DNA of 64,000 bases from Myroides phaeus (GCF_009799805.1 NZ_CP047050.1:1254001-1318000), one strand, 5' to 3'. Counted from the stretch's first letter, positions 53,475-62,932 are shown. The notes: a model not told the origin generated them from the letters alone. A program made the numbers and translations.

Positions 53475-55355
53475 ATGGTTAAGAGAAGTGTTATTTTATC
53501 ACTGATGCTTTCTGCTATTTCTGGTGTTTATGCACAAGAGAAAACAACAAGTGAACAAGAAATTACTAATAATATTGAAGAGATTGTTATTTATAATCAG
53601 CGCTTGCAACTTGCAAGTTCGTTGAAAAATAGAAACATCACTATTCTAAGTAAAGAACAGATAAAACAATTACCTGTTTCTTCTGTGAATGAATTACTTA
53701 GTTATGCAGCTGGTGTGGATTTACGCCAACGTGGTCCTTTTGGAACACAAGCAGATTTGAGTATTGATGGAGGTAGTTTTGAACAAAACTTATTGTTGTT
53801 AAACGGACAGAAGTTAACTGATCCTCAAACAGGCCACAATGCGTTGAATATTCCAGTTCCTTTAGAAGCGATTGAAAGAGTAGAGATTCTACGCGGACCA
53901 TCTGCTCGTTTATATGGAGTAAATAGTTTGACTGGGGTAGTTAATATCGTTACTAAAAACCCTTCTAAAGATGGTGTGTTTGCACACGTTTATGGAGGTA
54001 CAAGTTTTAAGAAGGATAAAGAAGACGACCACGGAGATATGTTTAACGGACGTGGAGTGCAAGTAGGGGGAACTGTGATTAAGAAAAAACACAACCATAT
54101 GCTTTTTGGAACGCACGATTCGGGTAATGGTTATAGATATAATACGGCATTTCACAATAATAAGGTTTTCTATCAAGGGAATATTGTTCCAAATGAAAAT
54201 AACTCTATTATGGTGTTAGGGGGATATGCAAGAAGTTCATTTGGTGCAAATGGTTTCTATGCTGCTCCTGGGGATAAAAACTCAAAAGAGATTGTTAGTA
54301 CAACATTTGCTAATTTTAGTTCTAAACATCGCTTAAGTGATAAGTTCTTATTGTCGCCAAGTGTTGCTTACCGCTATAACTTTGACGATTATCAATATTT
54401 TAGACATAAGCTTGATGTAGCACGTAGTAGACACTACACACACGCTATTACAGCAGATATAAAAGGACAGTATGAAGTTGACTTTGGAAAGTTTAATGTA
54501 GGTGCTGAAATGAGATATGAGGAGATTAATTCTACTAATATTGGAGATCACAGCAAGAGTAATTATGGATTCTTTGCAGAGTTTCAACGTGAGTTTTTCA
54601 ATAGCTTAGATATTAATCTTGGAGCTTATGTGAATTATAATACACAATACGGTTGGCAAGTGTTTCCAGGAATTGATATGAGTTATGCATTCAATTCTAA
54701 TTGGAAGGCTGTATTTAGTGCAGGAACAAGTCAACGTTTACCATCGTTTACAGATTTATATTTGAATCAAAGACCTGGAAATGTTGGGAACCCTGATTTA
54801 GATCCAGAAAAAGCTTACCAAGTAGAAGGGGGAGCAAAATATATTAAAGACGGATTCTCTGCTGAAGCATTTGTGTTTTACCGCGATATAGATGAGTTTA
54901 TCCATTGGGTACGCTCAGATGTTTCACAACCTTTTGAACCTGTAAATGCTGCTAAGAATAAAACAACAGGAGTTAATACAACATTCAAATATGCGTTTGG
55001 AAATGATGTATCTCAATGGAATCTTGGTTTAGCTTATACTTATTTATCGCCAAAACTTGAGAATAGAGCAGAGAATAAGATTTCTAAATATTCTTCAGAG
55101 GCTTTAAAACATCAAGTAGTTGGGACAATTAATTATAAGTATAAAAACTTTAGTACAGCGTTTGTAAATCGTTTTAACGACCGATTAAGTTATAAGAGTT
55201 ATTGGGTGAATGATTTTAGAATGAGTTATACTGTAGATAAGTTTAATTTCTATGTAGATGCTCAAAATATCTTCAATACAACATATAACGAGGCAGGGGT
55301 AGTACCAATGCCTGGTAGATGGTTTACGTTAGGTGTTAAATTTAATGGACTATAG
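53475..55355 (+). CDS. TonB-dependent receptor, BtuB-like
   Basis: Outer-membrane receptor of 626 residues with signal peptide (ISGVYAQ, to about 21). The plug domain (about 35-150) has SSVNELLSYAAGVDLRQRGPFGTQADLSIDGG and LRGPSARLYGVNSLTGVVNIVTK. A barrel follows, ending GRWFTLGVKFNGL. The plug pattern is that of BtuB/vitamin-B12-type or Cir-like receptors, so cobalamin or an iron chelate is the likely ligand. No B12 transport gene or riboswitch is seen beside it. The direct repeats in its promoter imply specific regulation. Confidence 0.9.
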   Translation: MVKRSVILSLMLSAISGVYAQEKTTSEQEITNNIEEIVIYNQRLQLASSLKNRNITILSKEQIKQLPVSSVNELLSYAAGVDLRQRGPFGTQADLSIDGGSFEQNLLLLNGQKLTDPQTGHNALNIPVPLEAIERVEILRGPSARLYGVNSLTGVVNIVTKNPSKDGVFAHVYGGTSFKKDKEDDHGDMFNGRGVQVGGTVIKKKHNHMLFGTHDSGNGYRYNTAFHNNKVFYQGNIVPNENNSIMVLGGYARSSFGANGFYAAPGDKNSKEIVSTTFANFSSKHRLSDKFLLSPSVAYRYNFDDYQYFRHKLDVARSRHYTHAITADIKGQYEVDFGKFNVGAEMRYEEINSTNIGDHSKSNYGFFAEFQREFFNSLDINLGAYVNYNTQYGWQVFPGIDMSYAFNSNWKAVFSAGTSQRLPSFTDLYLNQRPGNVGNPDLDPEKAYQVEGGAKYIKDGFSAEAFVFYRDIDEFIHWVRSDVSQPFEPVNAAKNKTTGVNTTFKYAFGNDVSQWNLGLAYTYLSPKLENRAENKISKYSSEALKHQVVGTINYKYKNFSTAFVNRFNDRLSYKSYWVNDFRMSYTVDKFNFYVDAQNIFNTTYNEAGVVPMPGRWFTLGVKFNGL

Positions 55356-55387
55356 TTCTTCGGAATTATTGATTATAGTTAGCTATG

Positions 55388-55424
55388 AAAAGCAATCTTA
55401 CAGTGTGTAAGGTTGCTTTTTTTG
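55388..55424 (+). terminator. Terminator of the BtuB-like receptor gene
   Basis: Stem AAAAGCAATCTTAC with complement (one G-T pair), 5-nt loop, T-run. Confidence 0.82.
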
Positions 55425-55470
55425 TTATACACTATTTAGAAGGAAGATGAGGTTTGCTTTAGAAGGCAAT

Positions 55471-55512
55471 AAAAAAGGTCATAAAAGTTTTTAGCTTTTA
55501 TGACCTTTGTTT
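55471..55512. terminator. Terminator between receptor and WG-repeat gene
   Basis: Stem AAAGGTCATAAAAG with complement, 7-nt loop. It is suitably placed for the minus-strand WG-repeat gene, and is symmetrical. Confidence 0.75.
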
Positions 55513-55557
55513 TTATTGTTGCAGTAGGTTAAATAGTATTGACGCGCAATATTTATT

Positions 55558-56208
55558 TTAGTCTGCTATTTTTATTCCTTTTTTATTGATAACAAAAGAG
55601 CGGAACTTTATTTCAACCCTTGCTTCACCATCTTCAAAATTACTTGCATAATCGTATTGAAAAGGGATAACTGTTTTTCCTTGGTGATTGATATAACCAA
55701 ATAGGTTGTTTTTTGAAGCAAGTGCTAATCCGTCTGAGAAACTTCCTACAAAGTCGTATTCGGCATTAATTACTTTTTCGCCTTTCGTATTGAAGAATCC
55801 CCATTTATCTATGTCTACATAGGCTATTTTAAATTCACTACTTGTTTGTAGTTCTTCATAAGAAAAAGGAATAATAACTTCTCCTTTGTCGTTTATAGCC
55901 CCTTGAAAGTCGTCTGTGGTTACAATAGAAACACCATCTATAAAAGATTCGATTTGATAAAATAACGGTTCGATATAGATTTCATCTTGGGCGTTTTTGA
56001 TACCGAATAATTCCAATTCAGGATCTTGGTACCAACGCAGTCCTTTTTTAAACTTAAAGTCTGGATCATTCTTTAAGTCAATAAAGATAGTGTCTGTTTT
56101 GAAAGTACTTTCAACAAGATATTCATAGTTAATAGAAGACTTTTTAACAGCCCAACTATTGGTGCAATATAGTGCCAAAAATAGGCTAATTGCTATTGTT
56201 TTTTTCAT
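55558..56208 (-). CDS. WG-repeat exported protein
   Basis: Exported protein of 216 residues with a signal peptide (ALYCTNSWA, to about 20). The rest is WG (KWG) repeats of about 22-25 residues: GAINDKGEVIIPFSYEELQ, WGFFNTKGEKVINAEYDFVG and FGYINHQGKTVIPFQYDYA. Such repeats form beta-propeller-like surfaces and are abundant in Bacteroidetes; their ligands are unknown. A -7 element TACATTTG (minus strand 56241-56234) lies 26 bp upstream. Single gene. Confidence 0.88.
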   Translation of the reverse strand: MKKTIAISLFLALYCTNSWAVKKSSINYEYLVESTFKTDTIFIDLKNDPDFKFKKGLRWYQDPELELFGIKNAQDEIYIEPLFYQIESFIDGVSIVTTDDFQGAINDKGEVIIPFSYEELQTSSEFKIAYVDIDKWGFFNTKGEKVINAEYDFVGSFSDGLALASKNNLFGYINHQGKTVIPFQYDYASNFEDGEARVEIKFRSFVINKKGIKIAD

Positions 56209-56271
56209 AGGACAAAGTGCGCTAATAGTGCCACAAATGTATTCTTTAAAGTGAGACTAAAAAGAAAAAAA

Positions 56272-57021
56272 TTATACTTTTTTATTGAAGGCAGAAGGAC
56301 CAGCTTGTGCCTTTGGAAATACCGTCATATCAGCGATTTGCACGTGCTCAGGTTGGTTTACAGCATAAGCAATTGCATTAGCTATATCTTGTGCTTCAAG
56401 TGGTGTGAATCCTTTGTAAACCTGATCTGCTTTTTCTTTGTCTCCTTTAAAGCGAACAACAGAGAATTCTGTTTCAACTGCTCCTGGTGCAACATTGGTT
56501 ACTTTGATACCACTTGTTAATAAATCTAAACGCATTCCCTTAGATAAAGCTTCGACTGCGGCTTTTGAAGCACAGTAAACTATTCCATTTTGGTAAGTCT
56601 CTTTTCCTGCAATAGAAGATAGGTTTACTATATGCCCAGATTGGTTTGGTATCATCAATGGTAAGACTGCTTTTGTAACGTAGATTACCCCTTTAACATT
56701 GATATCTATCATCGCTTCTAAATCGTCAATAGCAGCCTCTTGAAAGCTTGCTAAACCGTGTGCATTTCCAGCATTGTTTACTAATACATCAATTTGTTGC
56801 CATTGTTGCGGTAGTGAGTTAATTGCTGCAAACGTTTCTTCTTTGTGGCTAACATCAAAAGTAAGTGTGGTTACCTCAGTTACTTTAGAAAGTTCTTGGG
56901 CTACTTCATTTAGTTTGTCTGCTCTACGACCACATAAAATTAAGCGGTGATTAGGAGCTAAAGTTTCAGCAGTTGCTTTTCCGATTCCAGATGTAGCTCC
57001 TGTTATTAAGGCTGTTTTCAT
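56272..57021 (-). CDS. SDR-family NAD(P)-dependent oxidoreductase
   Basis: Classical short-chain dehydrogenase of 249 residues. Cofactor loop TGATSGIGKATAE (7-19), NNAGNAHGL, catalytic Ser in VNLSSIAGKE and YCASK (Tyr-x3-Lys), then VAPGAVETEF. It resembles E. coli YdfG (serine/3-hydroxy acid dehydrogenase), with RFKGDKEKADQVYKGFTPL late in the sequence; substrate remains inference. 24 bp downstream of the AsmA-like gene. Confidence 0.92.
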   Translation of the reverse strand: MKTALITGATSGIGKATAETLAPNHRLILCGRRADKLNEVAQELSKVTEVTTLTFDVSHKEETFAAINSLPQQWQQIDVLVNNAGNAHGLASFQEAAIDDLEAMIDINVKGVIYVTKAVLPLMIPNQSGHIVNLSSIAGKETYQNGIVYCASKAAVEALSKGMRLDLLTSGIKVTNVAPGAVETEFSVVRFKGDKEKADQVYKGFTPLEAQDIANAIAYAVNQPEHVQIADMTVFPKAQAGPSAFNKKV

Positions 57022-57045
57022 TTGTTTATAGTATGTTTTGTTGAT

Positions 57046-59325
57046 TTATAATATTGTTTGTTTTAACCCTTGCATTACACAAAGCCATAAGTAGTTGAAA
57101 AAAGATTTCTCTTGAATACGATCTACTTTTTTAATGTTTACTGTTTTCACATCTCCTTTTGTGTTGTTGCGAATAAAAAGATTACCCAAAGCTGAAACAA
57201 CACGTCTCTTCGCTTTACCATCTTTTCGATAAAGGGTAACTTTTAAATCTTTGTATTCCATTCCAAAAGTTCCTGTTGCAGAGGTATTGTTTCCGTTGAA
57301 ATTGAATTTTACAATATCCAATGTCCCTTCTGTAGAAGCTTTGGCGTAAGGCTGTAAAAACTGGTGCATTGCCGTTGCCGGAAAGTTAGTAATTACCCCT
57401 TGAATATTAAACTGATCACGTCTATTTAATATATTGAAAGACCAATCAACGCGTATTGGTGCTGCATTCATAAATCGCGCATCTACAGCAATTGTAGTAC
57501 GTGGAACTTTCGTTCTGTTGAATCCACTGTAAACATTGTTTATTGTAGCACTAAAATTGGTAAATAAAATCTTACCAGGAGCTAAGGCTTTTTCATCTGT
57601 TTCCTCATATACTAATTTAGAACGGCGAATGGTAACTTGATCTACTTGCATTCCGAATTTTAGGTCCCTTAGTTTTTTACTAAACATCGGTTTAATGCTC
57701 ATATTAAATTCAGGTGCTTTATCTCTAAAAATATTAGCATCAATACTTTCAATGTGGATGTTTTTAGTGTAAAAATCAAATACTCCATTTTTATCAAATC
57801 CCCATTTGTAATCGTTTAAGGCTATTTCACTGGCAGATAAATTAAAAATATCATCTGCATATCTGAACATACTCACCGTTTTTTTACGAGAGTATTTAGG
57901 TTTCATTGCAAAGTTTTTCATTACCAACTTGTTGTCGGTTATGTTAAGATTGTCAGCGTGTATGTCGTAAAACTTCTGTGTATTATAATAGATTTTATCT
58001 ACCTGTAGAAGAGTGTTTTTATAAGTAAACGGAACCTTTTCTAAGGTTGTTTGTTCATTGATATTAATGTCTTGAATAGTAGCATTAATATTGCTAAGTT
58101 CTAAAGTGTTTTTCTCGTATTTCTCTTCTTTTAAAACGTAATTAGCATTTTTAAGAACAAGAGAGTCGATAAAAATACGGTCGTCAATTTGTTTTAATTT
58201 AGCCTTTGGCGCATTGAACTTCTCTTTTGGTGTATGCGTAACAAGTGCATTCTCTAACTTGATTTTATCAATACGGAGTGTGTCATATACTTTGTTTTCG
58301 ATATTATGAATCCACAGATTAGCCCTGTTTGTATTCCATACATCAAGAGAGTTGAAGTGAAAATTAGTAATCTTAATATCCCCAATCTTTAAGTCAAACG
58401 GAACAAGAGGAGGGAGTACTTTTTGAGCCGTTTTTTTTATCTCTTTTTGCGTTTTCTGTTTTTTCTGTAAAACTTTAAACGAAGTAGAGTCTGTTTGTAT
58501 CGTACTTATTTCAACATAGAAATCACGGTTGTCTCTATATCCCCAGTCTGTTCCTAATAATTCAAGTTTAGGAATGTTTAGCAATAATAAGTTGTCTTTT
58601 TCAAGCGAGTCAATTTGTTGTCGAATAGGGCGAATAGTAATTTTGTTTGCGATGAACTTATCAGGGTCTATCTGAATACTACCAATTTTTAATCTGTGTA
58701 AATCGTTCAATCTATTGTAAACAGAATCACAAGACATTGTATATTTTTCGTATGTAAAAGGAATAGGCTTGTTTTTAGTTTCCATTCCAAAGTGCACCCC
58801 TAATATATCAGCATTAAAATTAAACACTTCATTGATGAGGTGATTGTCTTTAATTGCTTTGATTTTTACGTGTGCATTCTCAACAAATATTTTGCTGATA
58901 TCAATGCTATTGGTAAGGTCAAACTTTTTGGCAGGAGGAGAAACACTATCACTCTGCATTACTGTAAAGTCAGGTTCAACTAATCTAATTTTATTAGCAA
59001 TCAGGTTATGGTTTCTAAACAACTCTTTAAAACCAACACCTTGAACTATGATTTTTTTAACCGTACCCGAGATATAGGTTTTGTTTTCTTGTTTCAGAGA
59101 TTCTTTAGGAGTTAACTCAATTCCAGATACAGTAAGCTTGCGTAGCGCCAAAGAATAATCTACGTCTTTGTAGGAAAAGTTATAAGGAGTATCGTTTTTG
59201 TCTGCTATAATTTCGGGTAATTTCGTATTGACAAATTTGTTTAAGAAAGTTTGCCCGAAGAAGTAAACAATTAAGAAGAATATTCCTCCGTAAAGGAATA
59301 TTCTTTTACCGAAAGTTAATTTCAT
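57046..59325 (-). CDS. Large AsmA/DUF748-like envelope protein
   Basis: Protein of 759 residues anchored by an N-terminal helix (RIFLYGGIFFLIVYFFGQTFL, about 8-28). A long periplasmic beta-rich part follows, with many short repeated strands (for example YKDVDYSLALRKLTVSGIEL, IQIDPDKFIANKITIRPI). The C-terminal piece, ATAMHQFLQPYAKASTEGTLDIVKFNFNGNNTSATGTFGMEYKDLKVTLYRKDG, resembles AsmA/DUF748 proteins. Those relatives form elongated bridge-like structures for lipid transport or outer-membrane assembly, so a similar role is possible but unproven. First gene of a pair with the SDR. Confidence 0.75.
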   Translation of the reverse strand: MKLTFGKRIFLYGGIFFLIVYFFGQTFLNKFVNTKLPEIIADKNDTPYNFSYKDVDYSLALRKLTVSGIELTPKESLKQENKTYISGTVKKIIVQGVGFKELFRNHNLIANKIRLVEPDFTVMQSDSVSPPAKKFDLTNSIDISKIFVENAHVKIKAIKDNHLINEVFNFNADILGVHFGMETKNKPIPFTYEKYTMSCDSVYNRLNDLHRLKIGSIQIDPDKFIANKITIRPIRQQIDSLEKDNLLLLNIPKLELLGTDWGYRDNRDFYVEISTIQTDSTSFKVLQKKQKTQKEIKKTAQKVLPPLVPFDLKIGDIKITNFHFNSLDVWNTNRANLWIHNIENKVYDTLRIDKIKLENALVTHTPKEKFNAPKAKLKQIDDRIFIDSLVLKNANYVLKEEKYEKNTLELSNINATIQDININEQTTLEKVPFTYKNTLLQVDKIYYNTQKFYDIHADNLNITDNKLVMKNFAMKPKYSRKKTVSMFRYADDIFNLSASEIALNDYKWGFDKNGVFDFYTKNIHIESIDANIFRDKAPEFNMSIKPMFSKKLRDLKFGMQVDQVTIRRSKLVYEETDEKALAPGKILFTNFSATINNVYSGFNRTKVPRTTIAVDARFMNAAPIRVDWSFNILNRRDQFNIQGVITNFPATAMHQFLQPYAKASTEGTLDIVKFNFNGNNTSATGTFGMEYKDLKVTLYRKDGKAKRRVVSALGNLFIRNNTKGDVKTVNIKKVDRIQEKSFFNYLWLCVMQGLKQTIL

Positions 59326-59390
59326 ATATTTTCTATATTAAAACGTAATAAAGGTACGTTTTTGTTATAAGAAAATGAAGTAAACTTAAA

Positions 59391-59963
59391 TTATTTTAAA
59401 ACTAATTGATGTTGTGTTAGTAATCCTGCTAATCCTTGAGCAGAGAAAATAGCTTTTTTAAGTTTGGTAGATTGTGGGTCAATTTCATAATTATAACTTG
59501 TATAAAAGTCTGCTTTTTCTGCGTTTGCCTTAGTAAATACAGCGCGATATAAGTTACAATTGTCAAACATAGCCATTGTTAAGTCAGCCTCCATAAAGTC
59601 AGCACTAACTAAACTACAATTTGAAAACAGTTGACGTTTCAGTTTTAATCCATAGAACTGTGTAAATTCAAGATTACAATCCGTAAAAGTAAACTCAAAA
59701 ATAGTTTGATCTATCATTGCAAAGTTTACTCTTGTAAAGTTACACTTGTTGAAATTACAGTTTCTAATACCTACATAGTTTACTTCAGCATCTTTAAAAT
59801 TACATTCTGTAAAGTCGCAATCAATAAACAAGGTTGCTAAAAAAGAACAAGCACTCAAGTCACAGTTGATAAACTTACAGTTCTCAAATTCTCTAAAAGA
59901 AATGTCATTAAAGTTGAAAACAGTGTTTTCGTATGTCTTGTCGTATATAAATTCTGGGGTCAT
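59391..59963 (-). CDS. Pentapeptide-repeat protein (Qnr-like layout)
   Basis: 190-residue protein with continuous A(D/N)LxF-type pentapeptides: ENCKFINCDLSACSFLATLFIDCDFTECNF (about 26-55), then VSADFMEADLTMAMFDNCNLYRAVFTKANAEKADF. This predicts a right-handed quadrilateral beta-helix. The break near the middle and the C-terminal DPQSTKLKKAIFSAQGLAGLL resemble the Qnr group, which mimics DNA and protects gyrase. Whether this gene protects gyrase is inference only; many chromosomal pentapeptide proteins have other roles. Confidence 0.85.
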   Translation of the reverse strand: MTPEFIYDKTYENTVFNFNDISFREFENCKFINCDLSACSFLATLFIDCDFTECNFKDAEVNYVGIRNCNFNKCNFTRVNFAMIDQTIFEFTFTDCNLEFTQFYGLKLKRQLFSNCSLVSADFMEADLTMAMFDNCNLYRAVFTKANAEKADFYTSYNYEIDPQSTKLKKAIFSAQGLAGLLTQHQLVLK

Positions 59964-60008
59964 CTAAGTTTGTTTTTATGTTTGAGAATTATAAATAATA
60001 CCCAAGAC

Positions 60009-61151
60009 TTATTCAATAATATGAGGTATAAATCTACTTTTATCCGTTGTAATTAGCTTATCACTTTCTCTAAATGTGATACCACAAGGTTCTTGTCCAA
60101 TTACCCAGCTACCAATAATAGAGTACCCTGTTTCTTCTTTGTGAAGATGCGCTAATTCTTGACAGATGTATCCTTCTTCACCATATTCACCAGCAGAAGC
60201 CTCGATAATTTGGTTGTTTTTATACATTGTAACGTTAGCACCTTCTCTTGAAAGTAAAGGTTTTTTTACGTAGTCAGACATTCCCTTAGGTTCGTCAAAG
60301 TATGTTTCCAATAAAAGAGGATGGTTAGGATATAATTTCCACAACACAGCCATAATCGCCTTATTAGAAAGAATCATCTTCCAAGCTGGTTCAATCCAAT
60401 TTGCTTTTGCATTATCATTTGGAATATGCAGAGCAAACGGTTCGTAGATTAACCATTCCCAAGGATAAAGTTTAAAGATATCTGTGATTACTTCTTCTTC
60501 TAAATCAGTGAATGTATCACCATTCCAACCAATATCATCAATGTAAATAAGCTTTGTATTTATGCCTGCTTGCATAGCACAGTCTCTTAAGTACTCTAAG
60601 TTAGTTAAGTCTTCAAGCGACTCTCTAACGCAGCTAAAATGTAAGGTATCTCCTTTTAGATAAGGTTTAATTTCTTGCCACGACTCAATTAATCTATCGT
60701 GAACAGCGTTAAATTGGTCAACACTATCTTTGAAGTAGTTTTGCATCCATTGCCATTGTACAACACCAGTTTCATACAATGAAGTAGGTGTGTCAGCATT
60801 AAATTCTAACACCTTCAATTGTTTTTTTTGTTCATCAAAGACAAAGTCAAAACGACCATAGATACTCGGAACGTCATTTTCCCAAGAATCTTCTATGTAT
60901 TGATGAATATATACAGGAATTTGAAACTGATCGTATAATTTGTTTGAAATAACGTGGTCAACAGCTTCTAAGCACATTGTCCATAAATCCGCTGTTGCAG
61001 TATATACTTCATCAGCAAAAGCTTCGTTAATACTATAATAGTAATTCTCTACCCAATACGGTGTATTTTCTTCATCCGTATGATAACCAAAGCCGTTTTG
61101 TTCTAAGCGGTGTTGCCAATTAGCATTGGCAGTTAAATATTTTATTTTCAT
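60009..61151 (-). CDS. Glutathionylspermidine-synthase-family ATP-grasp protein (YgiC/YjfC-like)
   Basis: ATP-grasp ligase of 380 residues in the PF03738 family. Recognised blocks: DFVFDEQKKQLKVLEFNADTPTSLYETGVVQWQW (about 105-138), WLIYEPFALHIPND, PLLSREGANVTMYKNN, and the end GSWVIGQEPCGITFRESD. It lacks the amidase domain of bifunctional GspS. Family knowledge predicts ligation of an amine or peptide, but YgiC did not make glutathionylspermidine in published tests I recall, so substrate is open. Cotranscribed with two upstream lipoproteins. Confidence 0.88.
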   Translation of the reverse strand: MKIKYLTANANWQHRLEQNGFGYHTDEENTPYWVENYYYSINEAFADEVYTATADLWTMCLEAVDHVISNKLYDQFQIPVYIHQYIEDSWENDVPSIYGRFDFVFDEQKKQLKVLEFNADTPTSLYETGVVQWQWMQNYFKDSVDQFNAVHDRLIESWQEIKPYLKGDTLHFSCVRESLEDLTNLEYLRDCAMQAGINTKLIYIDDIGWNGDTFTDLEEEVITDIFKLYPWEWLIYEPFALHIPNDNAKANWIEPAWKMILSNKAIMAVLWKLYPNHPLLLETYFDEPKGMSDYVKKPLLSREGANVTMYKNNQIIEASAGEYGEEGYICQELAHLHKEETGYSIIGSWVIGQEPCGITFRESDKLITTDKSRFIPHIIE

Positions 61152-61159
61152 TTCAATCG

Positions 61160-61537
61160 TTAAGAAGAAGCACTGCTATTTTTAGCAGTCGCTGTTTTTC
61201 CAAAACCACCTCTTGCAGATTGAGTTTTGGCATAAGCATTTGCTTTGTGCGTATTATTACCAACATTTGATTGAGGAGCAATTCCTTGGCTTGTATAGCC
61301 CATACCGCCACCCATCATAGGGCGGAAAGCCATATACCATAAAAAAGCACTACCCATTCCCATACCACCACTTCTTTGTTGTTGGTATTGGTCAGTTACT
61401 TCTGTATAAGGAGCGCTACTATCAGCACGCATATAGACGCGTTGCTTTTGCTCTTGGTTTTCTTGTGGCTTAGAACAAGCGGCTAAAGTTGCTGTAATCA
61501 GCACAAGAGAAACTGCTTTACTACTTTTCCTTCTCAT
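61160..61537 (-). CDS. Small lipoprotein with Gly/Met-rich segment, YgiB-like partner
   Basis: Lipoprotein of 125 residues from the ATG at 61535-61537 (the frame opens with a TTG two codons earlier). Signal ends LAAC (Cys about 21). The middle is glycine/methionine-rich (GGMGMGSAFLWYMAF, MMGGGMGY) and the tail is Ser/Ala/Thr-rich. In enterobacteria ygiC is paired with ygiB (UPF0441), which has a similar Gly/Ser-rich low-complexity nature. This gene occupies the same position next to the ATP-grasp enzyme and may supply its substrate peptide or anchor (inference). Confidence 0.72.
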   Translation of the reverse strand: MRRKSSKAVSLVLITATLAACSKPQENQEQKQRVYMRADSSAPYTEVTDQYQQQRSGGMGMGSAFLWYMAFRPMMGGGMGYTSQGIAPQSNVGNNTHKANAYAKTQSARGGFGKTATAKNSSASS

Positions 61538-61543
61538 ATTCAA

Positions 61544-61831
61544 TTATTCAACAGTTACATAAATAGGTGTTTTCACTAATGTAGTAGGCGTTTTTTCTCC
61601 CCACACAGTGATTTCTTTAGGCGTTTTTACAGTATCAACTTTTTGTGCAACTAATTGTCCGTTAGCCCATATTTTTTGACTTGTAATATGTAAGATACTA
61701 TCACCAGCAACTACAGCTTTCAGAGTAACTTCTCTGGCAGATTGTTTGTCAATAGGCTCTAAGTTGTTTTGTTTTTGTTCAGAACAAGAAACTAATGTAA
61801 AAACGAATAAAAGAGGTAATATATATTTCAT
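61544..61831 (-). CDS. Small hypothetical lipoprotein
   Basis: Lipoprotein of 95 residues. The signal ends LVSC (Cys16), followed by beta-rich KEVT-type repeats (REVTLKAVVAGDSILHITSQ, KEITVWGEKTPTTL). Not recognised. It lies directly upstream of the YgiB-like gene (6 bp to its ATG), and with the ATP-grasp enzyme forms a three-gene operon read on the minus strand. Confidence 0.65.
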   Translation of the reverse strand: MKYILPLLFVFTLVSCSEQKQNNLEPIDKQSAREVTLKAVVAGDSILHITSQKIWANGQLVAQKVDTVKTPKEITVWGEKTPTTLVKTPIYVTVE

Positions 61832-61989
61832 AAGAAATTCAATTAAAGGCTTAAAGATAATAAAGTTTGCTAAGAAAAGGAGGTAAAATAGTAGTTACCC
61901 ATTTTCTGTTTATTTTATAATTGCGAATATTTTGTATGTATTTCACGTATGGAGAATAGGAGGTAGTAAGTGATTGTTGTTTTATTTGT

Positions 61990-61997
61990 TACTTTTG
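61990..61997 (+). promoter_or_regulatory. -7 element for the AraC regulator gene
   Basis: TACTTTTG matches TAnnTTTG, 17 bp before the ATG at 62015. No clear -33. Confidence 0.4.
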
Positions 61998-62014
61998 ACC
62001 TTTAATTTTTGAGA

Positions 62015-62890
62015 ATGGATGAAATAACTATCTTACAAATGCGGGATTTGACGAAGAATGTACTTCGAGCTGATTTTTATGCAAATACAATTCCTAAGCA
62101 TTTAATCTCGAATCATACACATATTGAGAAGCCTCATAAGCATAATTTTTATACCTGTATGATATTTACCAATGGCTCAGGTACACACGAAATAGACTTT
62201 AATAGTTTTGAGGTAAAAAGAGGAGCTGTTTTTATGCTTGCACCAGGGCAAACACATAGTTGGGAATTGTCAGCTGATATAGATGGTTATATCTTTTTTC
62301 ATACTCAAGAGTTTTTCGACTTGTTTTTTGTTAGAGAGACAGTACGCGAATATCCTGTTTTCAAATCTGCAATTTATCCAAATGGTTTTATGGTAGAAGA
62401 AAAGGAGATTGATTCTATTGTTTATTTAATGAAGCAGATGGTTACTGAGGTTAAAAGTGCGAAATGGAAGAAAAATAATGTATTGGTGAGTTTAGCTTCT
62501 TTGTTTTATGTACAAGCGAACAGAATGTTGTTACACGGAGAATCATTTAAGGTGGTTGCAAATATGCATTACAATAACCATTTTCAACATTTTGAAGACT
62601 TATTAGAAAAGAACTTTAGAACAGAGAAGTCTGCTGCGGTATATGGAGAGTGGATGAATATGACACAAAAACATTTGAATCGAATTTGTAAGACACTTGT
62701 TGATAAAACGACAACAGATATAATATTGGATAGAGTAGTGCTTGAAGCAAAACGTATGCTTTTATATACAGGGAAAAGTTTTAGTGATATAGCAGTGATT
62801 TTAGGCTATGAAGATTACTCTTATTTTTCAAAAGTATTCAAGAAGAAAACAGGCTATACACCGAAAGATTTTATGAAGAAATATGAATAA
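62015..62890 (+). CDS. AraC-family transcriptional regulator
   Basis: 291-residue regulator. N-terminal cupin domain (EKPHKHNFYTCMIFTNGSGTHEIDFNSFEVKRGAVFMLAPGQTH, about 33-80) for effector binding. Two helix-turn-helix motifs at the C-terminus: MTQKHLNRICKTLVDKTTTDII and LLYTGKSFSDIAVILGYEDYSYFSKVFKKKTGYTPKDF. Start set at the ATG 62015 (an upstream TTG adds two codons). No obvious target next to it; the divergently transcribed lipoprotein/ATP-grasp operon is the nearest candidate. Confidence 0.92.
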   Translation: MDEITILQMRDLTKNVLRADFYANTIPKHLISNHTHIEKPHKHNFYTCMIFTNGSGTHEIDFNSFEVKRGAVFMLAPGQTHSWELSADIDGYIFFHTQEFFDLFFVRETVREYPVFKSAIYPNGFMVEEKEIDSIVYLMKQMVTEVKSAKWKKNNVLVSLASLFYVQANRMLLHGESFKVVANMHYNNHFQHFEDLLEKNFRTEKSAAVYGEWMNMTQKHLNRICKTLVDKTTTDIILDRVVLEAKRMLLYTGKSFSDIAVILGYEDYSYFSKVFKKKTGYTPKDFMKKYE

Positions 62891-62924
62891 AAAAAAACTC
62901 CTTAATTTCTTAAGGAGTTTTTTG
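62891..62924. terminator. Bidirectional terminator between AraC gene and tRNA-Trp
   Basis: Stem AACTCCTTAA/TTAAGGAGTT, TTTC loop, A- and T-runs. It serves the regulator (+) and the tRNA (-). Confidence 0.85.
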
Positions 62925-62932
62925 TTGATCTG

